Positions 11,336 to 23,013 of a stretch of 64,000 nt of DNA are shown here, in pieces; positions within the stretch are counted from its first letter, which is position 1, and the number at the start of each line of letters is the position of its first letter. Where the stretch lies: contig NC_089589.1 of NCBI RefSeq assembly GCF_019320115.1, positions 21,786,580 through 21,850,579 of the forward strand, read 5' to 3'. This stretch comes from Miscanthus floridulus. Its lineage: Eukaryota > Streptophyta > Magnoliopsida > Poales > Poaceae. Under the pieces are notes generated by a model. The model was not told the DNA's origin and searched no databases. It saw nothing but the letters and a program-made list of their open reading frames with translations. The position numbers were made by a program, and so were the translations under genes.

Positions 11336-12556
11336 ATGCCAGTCAAGGAGCTCTCCGTGAAGCAATTACTGCAGAAGAGCAGCATATCAATTTTTAATGG
11401 GCTAATATCCAATTACAGGGCAACTGATCTCTGGCCGTGCTGAACCAAACACATGTAATGTAATCCTTCTGTAATTTGTTTATATATGTTACAAAAATCA
11501 CGAACCAAACACTATACTAGTACGTGCTCGGTGAAGGTTGTTCAATAGTAATTAACTTGTCGATTCTACAACTAGGGCTTGTTGATTCACCCGTTGGCGT
11601 CGATACAGATGGTCCCTGCCCGTATTGATGAGTTGGGATGGCTAACGATGCTTCCTCTTATCTGTGACACTTTCAGATCCCTGGCAGACACATGCTATTC
11701 CAATATGGGATTAACTTCTTTGTTGTAGATATATTCTCGGTACTGATGAGCAAACCTTCATTGCAAAATATGGGTATTTATTTAGACGAGTAAATGCATG
11801 GCAATGTAAAAGCACCTTCTAGCAATTGCGGATATACTATAGTACTGATAAGAAAAAGTAAGTAATCACCTCAAGCTAAATATATACGTGGTAGGATGGG
11901 GTCTCCTATTCCACCTCTAACTCAACAAAGTGTCCAAACAACACAAGCGTGATATTGGCCCAAGGAAAGAGGATAGATGGATGTATATAATAGAGTTAGA
12001 GAGGCTCATGAATGGTTTGTTGGGAAAGGGAGGCCAAAGGAATGTGGAGACTAGATACATACCTAGTCCGAGGGCGAACTGAAGTGCACGTCCTGGCTAC
12101 CCTTTGAGTTTGTCCTGGTGCACTCTTGTAGTAGTGAGAAAGAATTGCCGACCTAGACACGGTGGATTCATGCCCCTCGCATGTTCACTCTACAATAGTA
12201 TGGTGCCACATGTTCACAGTGCCGAATGAAAAAAGCCGTGCAGATGAGCATGGCGGAGTTGCTCGATCCATATGAGGCCATTTTAGTATTTTCATAAAAA
12301 AATTTGAATGACAGAAACGGGGCGTTGTCACTCCCAGAATAATATTAATTTTGTATGTTAAGCTAACACTTGCAATCTATTATTAGGCCAAACGCTGTGT
12401 CACTCTTTGAGCCTGTCCTATTTGCACTGTTTTGGCCCATGCAGCCCAAAAGGCGACACATCTTTTTTTTAGATAAAGGAACTGAATCGGGCTATCCCTT
12501 AGTGCTAAGGGAATCAGACCACTTATTACAGAAGATTAAAGTATCATAAAATACGT
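11336..12556. repeat. Repeat X, copy A, part 3
   Basis: This aligns closely with 21812-23013 of copy B through the junction with the family-Y LTR. No coding region is supported. A recurring sub-block (TATTCTCGGTACTGATGAGC to the block around ACTGAAGTGCACG, about 11729-12105) also appears in the other copies. Confidence 0.8.
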
Positions 12557-13305
12557 TGTAACACCCTAAAATTTGCTCCATTTGAAATAGATGTAAATTG
12601 AGGTAATTTTGAATTTTTGTGCTCATGAAAACATAGGAAAATAATAATTTTCCTTAAATTAAAATTCATCATAAGGAGTAGCAACATGGATGTGCATACA
12701 TGCCGGTGCATTTGATCTATTGTAATGAGTGGTTGAATCCAAAATTTAAAATGAATTTAAAATGCTTTTAAAATTGTCTTTGAAGTAAAAGAAAAGAAAA
12801 TTAGAAAATAAAAGCATTGAAAAAATTGTAAAAATTTATTTTTGAAAACTTACCAACATTTCTCATTTTTATTTTGAAAAGTATATTTGAAATAATATTT
12901 AAATTTGGCTTTGATTCACGGTTCAAATGAATTCAAAACCCATTTGAAAAAGTATTAGGAAAAACAATTTGGAAAAAAAGAGAGCAAGCCCTTGAGTTCT
13001 GGCCCACGGTTAGCTCCAGCCTGGCCCCTCTCCTTCCCGCTCGAAGGCCTGCTCCTCTCCCTCCTCGCAGCCCAGCAGCCGTGGCTCGGCCCAGCGTCAC
13101 CTGCTCCCTTCTTCCCTTTCCCGGCGCTCCGCTCGTGGGCCGGCCCAGCCAAAAGCGAAGCCGTGCGGCAACATCCTCTCTCTCTCTCTGCGACTGACGC
13201 GTCGGGCCCACTTGTCGGCGCCATCTCCTATCTTGTGACCCGCCCGGACTCCGCCGCCGCCGCCGAGGAGTCCGCGTTGTCCCCGCCACCGTGTCGTCTT
13301 GCCGG
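12557..13305 (+). repeat. Family-Y LTR, 5' fragment
   Basis: It starts TGTAACACCC at the same place in repeat X as the solo LTR at 23014 and matches it to about 13305 (23752). Beyond that the two diverge completely. The shared insertion point shows that the LTR entered before repeat X copies A and B separated. Only the start of the LTR is left here. Confidence 0.75.
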
Positions 13306-14375
13306 CAGTGATGAGCTACTTGTATAAAAGAGGCGCGGGTTGAAATTATCCAAACTCATTTCAACCCCGCGTCATCCCCTCCCCCCCGCGCTGCCGGAGC
13401 ACCACCCTGCGCCAGAGCACCGCGCTGTCCGTGCCCTCGTTCCTCGTCCACGACGCCGGCCGTGCCCCTCCTCCTCCACGCCTACACTCCCACCGCCGAG
13501 GTCTTCAGGAGCGCGCGGACAGCTGCTTTCCCACCCCCACGGTGAGTGCGTGACTTACTGCCCGCTATGTGTCCGATGAAATGTCCCACGGTGTCCCACA
13601 ACTGCTTACTTGAGTCAGTAGAGGCTTTTCATTTACCAAGTACTACAACTTATTGTTTGATATGATAATTTACTTGCCATAATTTATGTTACTGCTACTT
13701 TATTGCAATGCTAGCATACAGTTTGATCTTGAATGTCTAGTCTGTAGTGCCACCGATGCTCAATGTTTTTGGATGTGAGGATGGAGTATATATATTTTAG
13801 ACCTATAGAACTAATATATATACATCTGGTTAAATAATATATGCTATACTCCAGTTTTTAAAATGCAACAACCCCCTACACCCATCATTGCTAAAGAGCC
13901 TCTTGTCTAACTTGCATAGGAGCATGGTACAACCATCTGAGTTTGTCAATCAGGCAATGTAACATGCATATAACTATCATGTTCCATTGTTTCTGTACAA
14001 AGCACTACTGAGCATTTGAGGGATACAGTTGCAAAGCCAGCTAACAGAGAAGTAGCTTATTTCTTAGCCACATCAACTGAGGGCCTAGGCCTTCAACGCT
14101 AACCGGACTTGCCATGGAACCGCCCTCTTACCTTCACTTGCAAGAGAGTTTCTTGTATCCTTACGAACTGATAATTTGACATCAGCTGTCATCATATCTT
14201 CGTCCACCCTGACCTGATCAAACTTTTTGACTTCTGGATGGCCCTGTTGCCCCTGGCGATCATTCCCCACATCATTCTGTAGACAAGAAAGCCCTTTTAA
14301 TTGCCATAAAAACACTTTTCTTGTACAAATTATGTTAATTCATGAACTCCATCACTTTAGTATCAAATTCGACTT
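13306..14375. other. No gene recognised; hairpin beside a TATA motif
   Basis: TATAAAAG at 13322-13329 is followed by an inverted repeat (arms 13334-13346 and 13358-13371, CGCGGGTTGAAAT and its complement with one extra C). The rest is GC-rich to 13560 and then ordinary AT-rich sequence. The GC-rich part could be the transcribed portion of an LTR variant. Confidence 0.4.
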
Positions 14376-14609
14376 CTAGCAATACAGATCATATTTACGC
14401 CCTTTTCCTTCCACTGTCATGAAACGTCGAACCACGACCTCATTGGTCACTTTCTTCATTTCTTCTTTCTTTAGATAGCAAATAAGTCTATGACTCAAGT
14501 GCTGATCACCCATGCGATTAGACAAAGTTGTTTTGACAATCTTCATTCCCGAAAAGCATCTCTCAACTGTTGCAGTAGCGACAGACAATACTAGCAAAGC
14601 AATGCACAT
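14376..14609 (-). pseudogene. hAT transposase C-terminal fragment
   Basis: About 77 residues match the hAT dimerisation domain. The block LSVATATVERCFSGMKIVK is followed by the conserved NRMG and a short Lys-rich tail. It is related to, but clearly different from, the transposase at 8705-10864. No finger, core or terminal repeats are visible nearby, so it is a relic of a second hAT element. Upstream the frame runs into an AT-rich stretch that contains a short inverted repeat of CACATAATGCA. The fragment cannot be functional alone. Confidence 0.8.
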
Positions 14610-14850
14610 AATGAGCTATTTTACTTTCTCTCATGATCAATGATTGCAAAGTGAGTATTTTATGTGCATTATGTGATTTAGTAAAATAGAATTTGCAGCC
14701 CTGCAAAATTTTCATTTGAAATGTCACCTGGATTGCTTGGAGGATGAGTAACATTAAATAGATTTAGTTTGGACATATAACTTGAATAATAACTCTTGTT
14801 CAGTGAGTTACCATTACCACTTACCACATGCCTAATTTACTTAAATGTAT

Positions 14851-15197
14851 AGGCTACCACGGCATGGTATGTAGTACATGTTGGTCACATGCCTGGGATT
14901 TATCGAACCTGGGAAGATTGCTATGCTCAAGTCAATCGCTACCCTGGTAATTTGCACAAAAAGTACAACACAGAAGCTGAAGCTTTGAGGGCCTACTATA
15001 GTCATCCGGCCTACCTTGCAAACCATGGGCAACCGGCCTACTATGGTCCAATGAATGCAAACCATGACCATCCGCTGGCACTGGAGATTGAAGAGAAGCC
15101 ACCTGTCGGAGATGTGAAGATTAGGAGAATTGCTCCTTGGTCTTGGAAAGATGCCATGCTTTTATTTATGGCGATGATCATTGCTTTTCTTATTTGA
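14851..15197 (+). CDS. Exon with RNase H1 N-terminal-like domain and C-terminal hydrophobic tail
   Basis: A splice-acceptor-like TATAG ends at 14852 and opens a frame. Its first 50 residues match the RNase H1 N-terminal / Cauli_VI fold: WYVVHVGHMPGIYRTW, then a conserved Cys and QVNRYPG, then KKYNTEAEAL. That domain binds RNA-DNA hybrids or nucleic acid in known families. A Tyr/His/Pro-rich linker follows, and the last 15 residues (DAMLLFMAMIIAFLI) look like a membrane anchor before a TGA at 15195-15197. The first in-frame Met (14889) lies inside the domain, so the real start must be in an upstream exon that I cannot place. It could be a gene fragment carried by the neighbouring CACTA element or a small grass-specific gene. 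Confidence 0.5.
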
Positions 15198-15700
15198 AAG
15201 TTGATGTAGGCTTAGTTTCGTAGAATAGTAGGTGGACTTTGTTGTATATGGTCAATCAAACAATGAATTTGTTCTAGGTGAACATATGCTATTATTTGAC
15301 TTTTTGTATATGGACTTATTTTTAGACTTTGCATTAAACATATTATATATATAACAAGGTATATATATATATGAACATATGCTATTAGTAGTTGTCCGCA
15401 GCCAAAACTAACCACGCTCGTGTCACAGCCATGACTCATCGTCGCCTGTTACCCCGTCGTCGAAGAACAGATCGGCAACAAGAAGCAGCTGATATCGCTG
15501 GGATGGGTGAGCCGCATGATCCGACAAACGGTGATGATGCCAATTAGGACATTGAGAACGAGCAGCCATGGACCCCGTCCGGCCTGCTCGATGTGGGTCA
15601 AAATGACCAAGATAGCTAGGTAACTTTGGTATCATGTGACTATGTAGCCACACACGCTAATCAATTGAGAGGGTCATAGCTTACTTGGTGTCTCTAGCAG
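15198..15700. other. No gene recognised
   Basis: AT-rich sequence with a short (TA)n tract around 15342-15373. At 15440-15640 there is a GC-richer part that could be an upstream exon of the CACTA-derived gene that follows, but no domain is visible. Confidence 0.4.
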
Positions 15701-17394
15701 GAGCCTCCGTCGGCCGAGGAGCCAGAGGGTTTGGGTAGAAGGAAGGCCAGATCTAGGCGAGGTGAGTCAAAGATTCCTGTTGGTAGGAATGCACACTAGC
15801 ACATTACTGAGTTCGATGAATTCGGGGATCCACTCTAACCGCCTATAGCTTCGACCAAATACAAGACTATCCTTGGGTTACTTGTTAGGGACTTCATCCC
15901 GATTAGGTACAGGAAGTGGATTGGGAAAGATGATGACCCGTGGAGGGTTCCCAAAAGTGAGAAGGATTACATATGGGATATCAAGATCCCAGAGTATTTC
16001 ACTTTCCCAACGGAGTATGACAGGGATTTAGTCAAGAAAAAATCAAAAGAAATCATGGGGACATGCTTCAAGAATTTCAAGGGGACATTGTACAAGAATT
16101 TTGTCCTGCAAAATAAAGAGCCAGATTTCGATGGTGGACAGTTTAGCAAGCAGAAGGACTTCTGGCAGGATTTCAAGGAATACAAGTTATCTGAGGAGTA
16201 CTTAGAACTGAGCAGGAAGAATAAGAAGAACTCGTAGAAAGTGACAAATCCTCATCATGTCGGCTCTCGTGGCTACACCAAAAAGATGCCAGAATTTGAA
16301 GCAGAACTTCAAAAGATGGATCGCCTTGCTGAGGAAGGCGTTCAGGTTGAGACCGCCGATTGGGAGCCCAGATCGGTAATATACTGTATAGGGAGGAATG
16401 TACGCCACGCAGAGGACGGGAGCTTTAGCTCCACAAATCAACCCATGAGCGAACTCATCCAGAGGATCTCCCAGGTTACTGAGGAGGTGAGGCAAGGGAC
16501 TCGCACTTCTAATAGGGAGAAAGATGTGCTCACCCAAGCACTTGGAACCAAGGAGCATCCTGGTCGCACTAGAGGAACCGGTGTTGTTCCTTGGAAACTA
16601 GCATTCCCCCAAGAATCTAACACTTACCGGAGCCGCTCGAGGGGTAGAGCAGATCAGGAGGCAGAGTATTTGAGGCGACTGTTGAAGCATGAGTCCAACA
16701 AATATTGCTGTCCAAGGGGTCAGGAGTACCACAAAACCCTACTCCTACTACCTTTAGCCCATAGTTTAGGGGTCGCAGCAGCTACAGATCGACCCCGCTC
16801 GATGAAGAAGATGCGAATGTGCTTCATCCGGTGGATGGCATCACTGAATCCGTCAATGTCAGGTTGTACATCTGTTAGGAATGGACAAAGGACAAGGTGG
16901 CGCTCAGCCAGGCCTAGCCTGCGGGAGATGGGACCATTAATGGCTGCCCAATTCCATAGGGGTCCGCTCGTATCACCATTGATAGAATATTTGATAAGAA
17001 GTATAACAAAATACACATTGAGTACCCCGTAGCAGAAGACAGGCCAAAACTTGGTCATAACAAGGGCTCTCAAGTGGCCTGGTGTAAGCGCTTCATTAAG
17101 CTTGACCACCAATTGTCCTCTGATGATGACGACGATTGCGAGTCTTCGCCCACCCACGATGATCACTCACCATCTCCCAACAGAGATCACTCCCCTCCTC
17201 ATCCCTTGCCATCACCCCCGAGAAGACAGAGGTCTCCTTCTATTCCTCCACGTCTGACTCCATCTTCATCAGCCCCGAGAAAAGAGACTCCTCCTCCTCC
17301 ATCTTCATCAGCCCAGGGAAAACAAAATTCTCGTCGTCATCCTCCTCCTCCTCCTCCACCTCAGCCCAAAACAGGATCAAGGACATCCTCGTAG
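15701..17394 (+). pseudogene. CACTA (En/Spm) TNPA-type protein, decayed
   Basis: The frame opens after an acceptor-like CTCTAGCAG at about 15693-15701. It contains a Transposase_24 (Ptta/En/Spm) region: VRDFIPIRYRKWIGKDDDPW, then a long charged segment to about 16230, the hallmark HHVGSRGYTKK at 16250-16285, and EKDVLTQALGTKEHPGR. It then needs frame changes near 16690-16720 before VHPVDGITE-like and CKRFIKLDH segments, and ends in an Asp-rich and Ser/Pro-rich linker (17120-17390). In-frame stops include TAG at 16235-16237 and others near 15797 and 15837. The family binds the subterminal repeats of CACTA elements. This copy is not functional. Confidence 0.75.
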
Positions 17395-18204
17395 TCGCAG
17401 AAAAGGTCCTTGGATTCGGTCGCTAATGCTCCCAAAGTGGACCAACAAAAATGAAAAAGGCCGTTCAGTGGCAGTGTTACAAACTTGATGGAAGGAAAAT
17501 TTAGAGCACACATCTCGAAGGAAGATTGTATTAGTTTCTTCAATCTCTGTGCCCCACTGCCTCTGTTTTTGTTGAAGTCCGAATTCGAAAGGCAAACACA
17601 GAATCAGTGCGCTATAATAAGAGCCGATGAAATACACAATGAAGATTTAAGGACGATATAGAAGTTTGTCGAAGACAACCCCGAATTAACCATGAAAGAG
17701 GCCACGACCATCTATTATGATGTACAAGGGACGACAACACTGGCAATAAAGTATGAAAGGGGCAATCTTTTGGTTCCCGATGACGAGTAAAAAAATTTGA
17801 CAACATATATGCACCAGTTGCATGAATATTACATGGCTCAAACAACAGAGATGGAGAACTTTGGTTTTGAGGTTATTATCCGTTCGCCACATGTTTTTAA
17901 TTATCCTGAAGAAGAGAAATTCGATGTTGAGTGGGAGTGCTTGTTCCAGCTATACCAGAAACGCTCTCTTGATACACAAATGTTGACATTGTGGACTATG
18001 TAAGTACCCTACACGCACGATATTACAATTAACTACTCTCTCGGGACACAAATTATTAACTTTTGAGGACTTCCCATGATTTTATGTAGGTGTATAGCAA
18101 AATTTTGCATTCTAAAAAGCAAATGGGATAACATAGGCTTCTTGGACCCCTTGCGAGTCAATGAGAAGACATGTCTAGGCCTCCATGGATGTGACGTGGA
18201 ATAG
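17395..18204 (+). pseudogene. CACTA Ulp1-associated region, fragment
   Basis: Downstream of the linker, a broken frame resembles the segment found ahead of Ulp1 (C48) protease domains in grass CACTA proteins. It includes MHQLHEYYMAQ and then RSLDTQMLTLWTM. A canonical 90-bp intron (GTAAGT at 18000, TAG at 18087-18089) would join this to CIAKFCILKSKWDNIGFLDP, which fits the family pattern of a Trp followed by a GFLDP block. TAG and TAA codons interrupt it near 17394, 17451, 17658 and 17788, and it ends at TAG 18202-18204 before any protease domain. The same sequence recurs 1,296 bp downstream. Confidence 0.65.
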
Positions 18205-18703
18205 GTACAACTTTTTTTTACCCAATAAACACCTCTAGTCCCGGTTGGAGAAACCGGGACTAAAAATCAAGACCTTTAGTCCCGATTGCATAATCCCGGT
18301 TCCAAAACCGGGATTAAAGGGGGTTGAGAACCGGAACTACAACTCGTTTCTCTACTAGTGCGTGATAGTGTCTACTATGAGATAAGGGTATTCATGGTGT
18401 AGATGAGCAATCCTTCATTGCAAAATATATGGACATTTAGATGAATATAAATGCATAGCAACATAATAGCACCTACCAGAAATTGGCAATGATAAGAAAA
18501 AGCAAATAATCACCTCGAGCTTAATATAAGTATAATAGTGGTCTCCAGTTCCACCTCTAGCTCAACAAAGTGTGCCCAAAATAACACGAGCATAGCATTG
18601 GCAGCCAAAAGAAAGAGGATAGATGGATGAAAAGTAGAAGTAGAAATAAAGGCTCAAGCATGATGTGTTGAGAATGAGAGGCCAAAGGAAAGTTGACACT
18701 ACC
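17408..18703 (+). repeat. Tandem duplication, unit 1 (1,296 bp)
   Basis: The unit runs from within the CACTA gene through the CACTA terminus and 343 bp of flanking repeat X. It is followed immediately by unit 2. I found no mismatch by eye. The unit edges (CCTTGGATTC at the start, GACACTACC at the end) share no more than a C or CC with one another. Confidence 0.95.
18231..18360 (-). mobile_element. CACTA right terminus
   Basis: Read on the minus strand this end starts CACTAGTAGAGAAACGAG, a CACTA terminal repeat. The subterminal region holds palindromic blocks built on AGTCCCGGTT and AACCGGGACT. The CGT that follows at 18361 could be a 3-bp target duplication. I could not find the matching left terminus upstream, so the element is truncated or rearranged on that side. 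Confidence 0.8.
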
Positions 18704-19999
18704 CCTTGGATTCGGTCGCTAATGCTCCCAAAGTGGACCAACAAAAATGAAAAAGGCCGTTCAGTGGCAGTGTTACAAACTTGATGGAAGGAAAATTTAG
18801 AGCACACATCTCGAAGGAAGATTGTATTAGTTTCTTCAATCTCTGTGCCCCACTGCCTCTGTTTTTGTTGAAGTCCGAATTCGAAAGGCAAACACAGAAT
18901 CAGTGCGCTATAATAAGAGCCGATGAAATACACAATGAAGATTTAAGGACGATATAGAAGTTTGTCGAAGACAACCCCGAATTAACCATGAAAGAGGCCA
19001 CGACCATCTATTATGATGTACAAGGGACGACAACACTGGCAATAAAGTATGAAAGGGGCAATCTTTTGGTTCCCGATGACGAGTAAAAAAATTTGACAAC
19101 ATATATGCACCAGTTGCATGAATATTACATGGCTCAAACAACAGAGATGGAGAACTTTGGTTTTGAGGTTATTATCCGTTCGCCACATGTTTTTAATTAT
19201 CCTGAAGAAGAGAAATTCGATGTTGAGTGGGAGTGCTTGTTCCAGCTATACCAGAAACGCTCTCTTGATACACAAATGTTGACATTGTGGACTATGTAAG
19301 TACCCTACACGCACGATATTACAATTAACTACTCTCTCGGGACACAAATTATTAACTTTTGAGGACTTCCCATGATTTTATGTAGGTGTATAGCAAAATT
19401 TTGCATTCTAAAAAGCAAATGGGATAACATAGGCTTCTTGGACCCCTTGCGAGTCAATGAGAAGACATGTCTAGGCCTCCATGGATGTGACGTGGAATAG
19501 GTACAACTTTTTTTTACCCAATAAACACCTCTAGTCCCGGTTGGAGAAACCGGGACTAAAAATCAAGACCTTTAGTCCCGATTGCATAATCCCGGTTCCA
19601 AAACCGGGATTAAAGGGGGTTGAGAACCGGAACTACAACTCGTTTCTCTACTAGTGCGTGATAGTGTCTACTATGAGATAAGGGTATTCATGGTGTAGAT
19701 GAGCAATCCTTCATTGCAAAATATATGGACATTTAGATGAATATAAATGCATAGCAACATAATAGCACCTACCAGAAATTGGCAATGATAAGAAAAAGCA
19801 AATAATCACCTCGAGCTTAATATAAGTATAATAGTGGTCTCCAGTTCCACCTCTAGCTCAACAAAGTGTGCCCAAAATAACACGAGCATAGCATTGGCAG
19901 CCAAAAGAAAGAGGATAGATGGATGAAAAGTAGAAGTAGAAATAAAGGCTCAAGCATGATGTGTTGAGAATGAGAGGCCAAAGGAAAGTTGACACTACC
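18704..19999 (+). repeat. Tandem duplication, unit 2 (1,296 bp)
   Basis: A copy of 17408-18703 with no difference seen by eye, including the decayed Ulp1-associated frame, its intron (19296-19385) and the CACTA terminus (19527-19656). After 19999 repeat X continues with TAGTCTGAG, as in copy E (about 42095), so unit 2 carries the original flank. Confidence 0.95.
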
Positions 20000-22900
20000 T
20001 AGTCTGAGCGCCAACTGAAGCGCAAGTCTTGGCTACGGTCCGAGTTTGTCCTCGATGACAAGGGGTGTGGCATTGTGGCTCTTCAGTGCAATCCCTACCA
20101 AAGGTTTTTGGGCAAAGCTTGCTAGCATACTGGTGTTGCAGCATCGGTCATCATTAAAGGGGCTTGCCATCACTGAAAACACAGCGGTGTCCACTTTAAT
20201 TAGTGGATTGAATGCATAGAATTTTTCCATCCTATGGATATGATGCAGAGGCATTTTATCTTGCTCTGTGCTACAAAACTTCAGCGTTCATGTTGAATAT
20301 ACAGTCAGATGGTGATACACTATGGTCTGGTGAGGAGGTACCGATGTGGATGAACAGAGACAAAGAAAGCAAGACGATCAAAATCACCATGGTCTCGAAA
20401 CAGATATGTGCATTGAATTAGCACACTTAAAGAATACAAAATATACATAGATTTTAACTTGGCAGTTGTAATCTGTTATTCACCCAAATGGTTCAAGCTG
20501 ATGTCTCATTGGCCTGATTCGTTTTTTTACAATGACGCTTTAGTAGCTACATATGTCCAGTATCCTGACCACACTAATGTTACACAACTACGCATGTGCT
20601 ACTTATTTTTCCACCCAAAAACAGCATCAAAAGCAGTAATGGTAGTTTAACTATGAGAAAAAAATAAAGATAAGTGATGGATCGTTGGTTTTGTGGAAAT
20701 TAGTCATGGTAGCCACATATATAATAACTAGGACACGTGTGCTCCATTTCACCGAAAGAAGGTCTGGTAGTCAAACTAGCGAAACTAACAACCCAAAGAG
20801 CACTACTCGCTCAAACAAGCCAACTTCCACCTATGAGGTCTATTCACATTCACAGTAGTGCCAATGAACATTTCGGGCAACATATGTATATATTTGGTGA
20901 GTAAATTGACATATAGGTACAGAGAAATAAAACACCTGTGAGCAATTTCTATTGAGAACACCAATCATACATAAGAAAAAGTAGTACTGGTGCTAGTAAT
21001 ATGACCACATATATAATGTCTTGGCCTCCTAGCTAGAACGTGTAACAAAAGCTAGCACTACAAGAATGCAGAGTAGAGGGAGAAGAGAGGTGTACAAGAG
21101 TTAGGAAGAAACTGCCATTCTGGGTTGAGAATAGGAGGTAAAGTCAAATTGAACGTCACTGATGTTACCAGTGGTGGAGGGAGGGGGCACTGAGGGCCTG
21201 GCATCCCCAAACAGAATGCCAGATATTCAAATCCTAGCTCTGCCCTTGAAGTGCCGTGTATTAAGGAGGTGAAACAGAACAGTAGCTTCTATCAACCAAT
21301 CCTATGTTGTGTGCCGCTGCGGCCATCGACGATGAATCCTTGCCTCCTAAGTAGTTCAACTGATCTCTGCCAACAAGAAAAGGTGGTGAAAGCCACTAAT
21401 CATCATGTACTGGCCGCTGCACTGCTGCAGTTGAGCTCCATCGGTGTGACGTGCTCCAATCAAGAGATTCAAATGGGCTTGTCATCTTCCTTCCTCTTCA
21501 TCTCTCCTCCGCTCTTGTTCAAATCATTCCAATGATCGGCTATAGGTTGCTGAAGAATAATAGATCTTGATAAGGATTGGAAAGGGCTTGTGTGTGTGTG
21601 TGCGTGTGTGCACGCGCGCGTGTGTGTGTGGGAGGGAGAGAGAGGTGAGGGAAAAGACAGCTTGGGATATCTTACTAGTGACAAGATGGTGTGCATGTCC
21701 CTCGACTGCAGATCTGATCGTGCAAATGAGGGTGCAGCCGCATGGAACATGAGGCGACTCTGTTTGACTCTTCGAGTTCAATGTCTGTCGGGGAAGACGA
21801 GTTGTCCAGTCAAGGAGCTCTCCGTGAAGCAATTACCGCAGAAGAGCAGCATATCAATTTTTAATGGGCTAATATCCAATTACAGGGCAACTGATCTCTG
21901 GCCGTGCTGAACCAAACACATGTAATGTAATCCTTCTGTAATTTGTTTATATATGTTACAAAAATCACGAACCGAACACACTATACTAGTACATGCTCGG
22001 TGAAGGTTGTTCAATAGTAATTAACTTGTCGATTCTACAACTTGGGCTTGTTGATTCACCCCTTGGTGTCGATACAGATGGTCCTTGCCCGTATTGATGA
22101 GTTGGGATGGCTAACGATGCTTCATCTTATCTGTGACACTCTCAGATCCCTGGCTGACACATGCTATTCCAATATGGAATTAACTTCTTTGTTGTAGATA
22201 TATTCTCGGTACTGATGAGCAAACCTTCATTGCAAAATATGGGTATTTATTTAGACGAGTAAATGCATGGCAATGTAAAAGCACCTTCTAGCAATTGCGG
22301 ATATACTATAGTACTGATAAGAAAAAGTAAGTAATCACCTCAAGCTAAATATATACGTGGTAGGATGGGTTCTCCTATTCCACCTCTAAGTCAACAAAGT
22401 GTCCAAACAACACAAGCATGATATTGGCCCAAGGAAAGAGGATAGATGGATGTATATAATAGAGTTAGAGAGGCTCATGAATGGTTTGTTGGGAAAGGGT
22501 GGCCAAAGGAATGTGGACACTAGATACATACCTAGTCCGAGGGCGAACTGAAGTGCACGTCCTGGCTACCCTTTGAGTTTGTCCTGGTGCACTCTTGTAG
22601 TAGTGAGAAAGAATTGCCGACCTAGACACGGTGGATTCATGCCCCTCGCATGTTCACTCTACAATAGTATGGTGCCACATGTTCACAGTGCCGGGAAAAA
22701 AAAGCCGTGCAGATGAGCATGGCGGAGTTGCTCCATGTGAGGCCATTTTAGTATTTTCGTAAAAAAATTTGAATGTCAGCAACGGGGCGTTGTCATTCCC
22801 ACAATAATATTAATTTTGTATGTTAAGCTAACACTTGCAAGCTATTATTAGGACAAACGCTGTGTTACTCTTTGAGCCTGTCCTATTTGCACTGTTTTGG

Positions 22901-23013
22901 CCCATGCAGCCCAAACGGCGACACATCTTTTTTTAGATAAAGGAAATGAATCGGGCTATCCCTTAGGGAATCAGACCACTTATTACAGAAGATTAAAGTA
23001 TCATAAAAGATGT
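20000..23013. repeat. Repeat X, copy B
   Basis: This is the least interrupted copy. It aligns with copy A (1-1143, 8071-8334, 11336-12556) and preserves the empty sites of the Copia and hAT insertions. It has a GT/GC microsatellite (21586-21628) in the block that is a GA/GT repeat in copy D (40106-40140). On the minus strand 20033-20254 stays open for 73 residues, and 21660-21830 shows a 3-bp length difference from copy D (40150-40310) that keeps one frame open. This hints at former exons, but I recognise no protein family. Confidence 0.75.
20033..20254 (-). pseudogene. Possible exon in repeat X, unknown protein
   Basis: A 73-residue frame includes FYAFNPLIKVDTAVFSVM, an NDDRCC motif and the ending VIEDKLGP. 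Related sequence occurs at about 1-215 and 42120-42330 with changes that break the frame in places. A hydrophobic stretch lies in the same strand just upstream (about 20380-20330). I cannot name a family. It may be a decayed gene exon or chance conservation within a repeat. Confidence 0.3.

Noticed and set aside
13992..14010. CACTACTGAGCATTTG as a left CACTA terminus for the element ending at 18360
   Set aside because: It does not match the CACTAGTAGAGAAACGAG terminus beyond the first bases and has no subterminal AGTCCCGGTT blocks.
17612..17892. Minus-strand frames repeated exactly at 18908-19188
   Set aside because: Shadows of the plus-strand CACTA gene, duplicated with the 1,296-bp unit.
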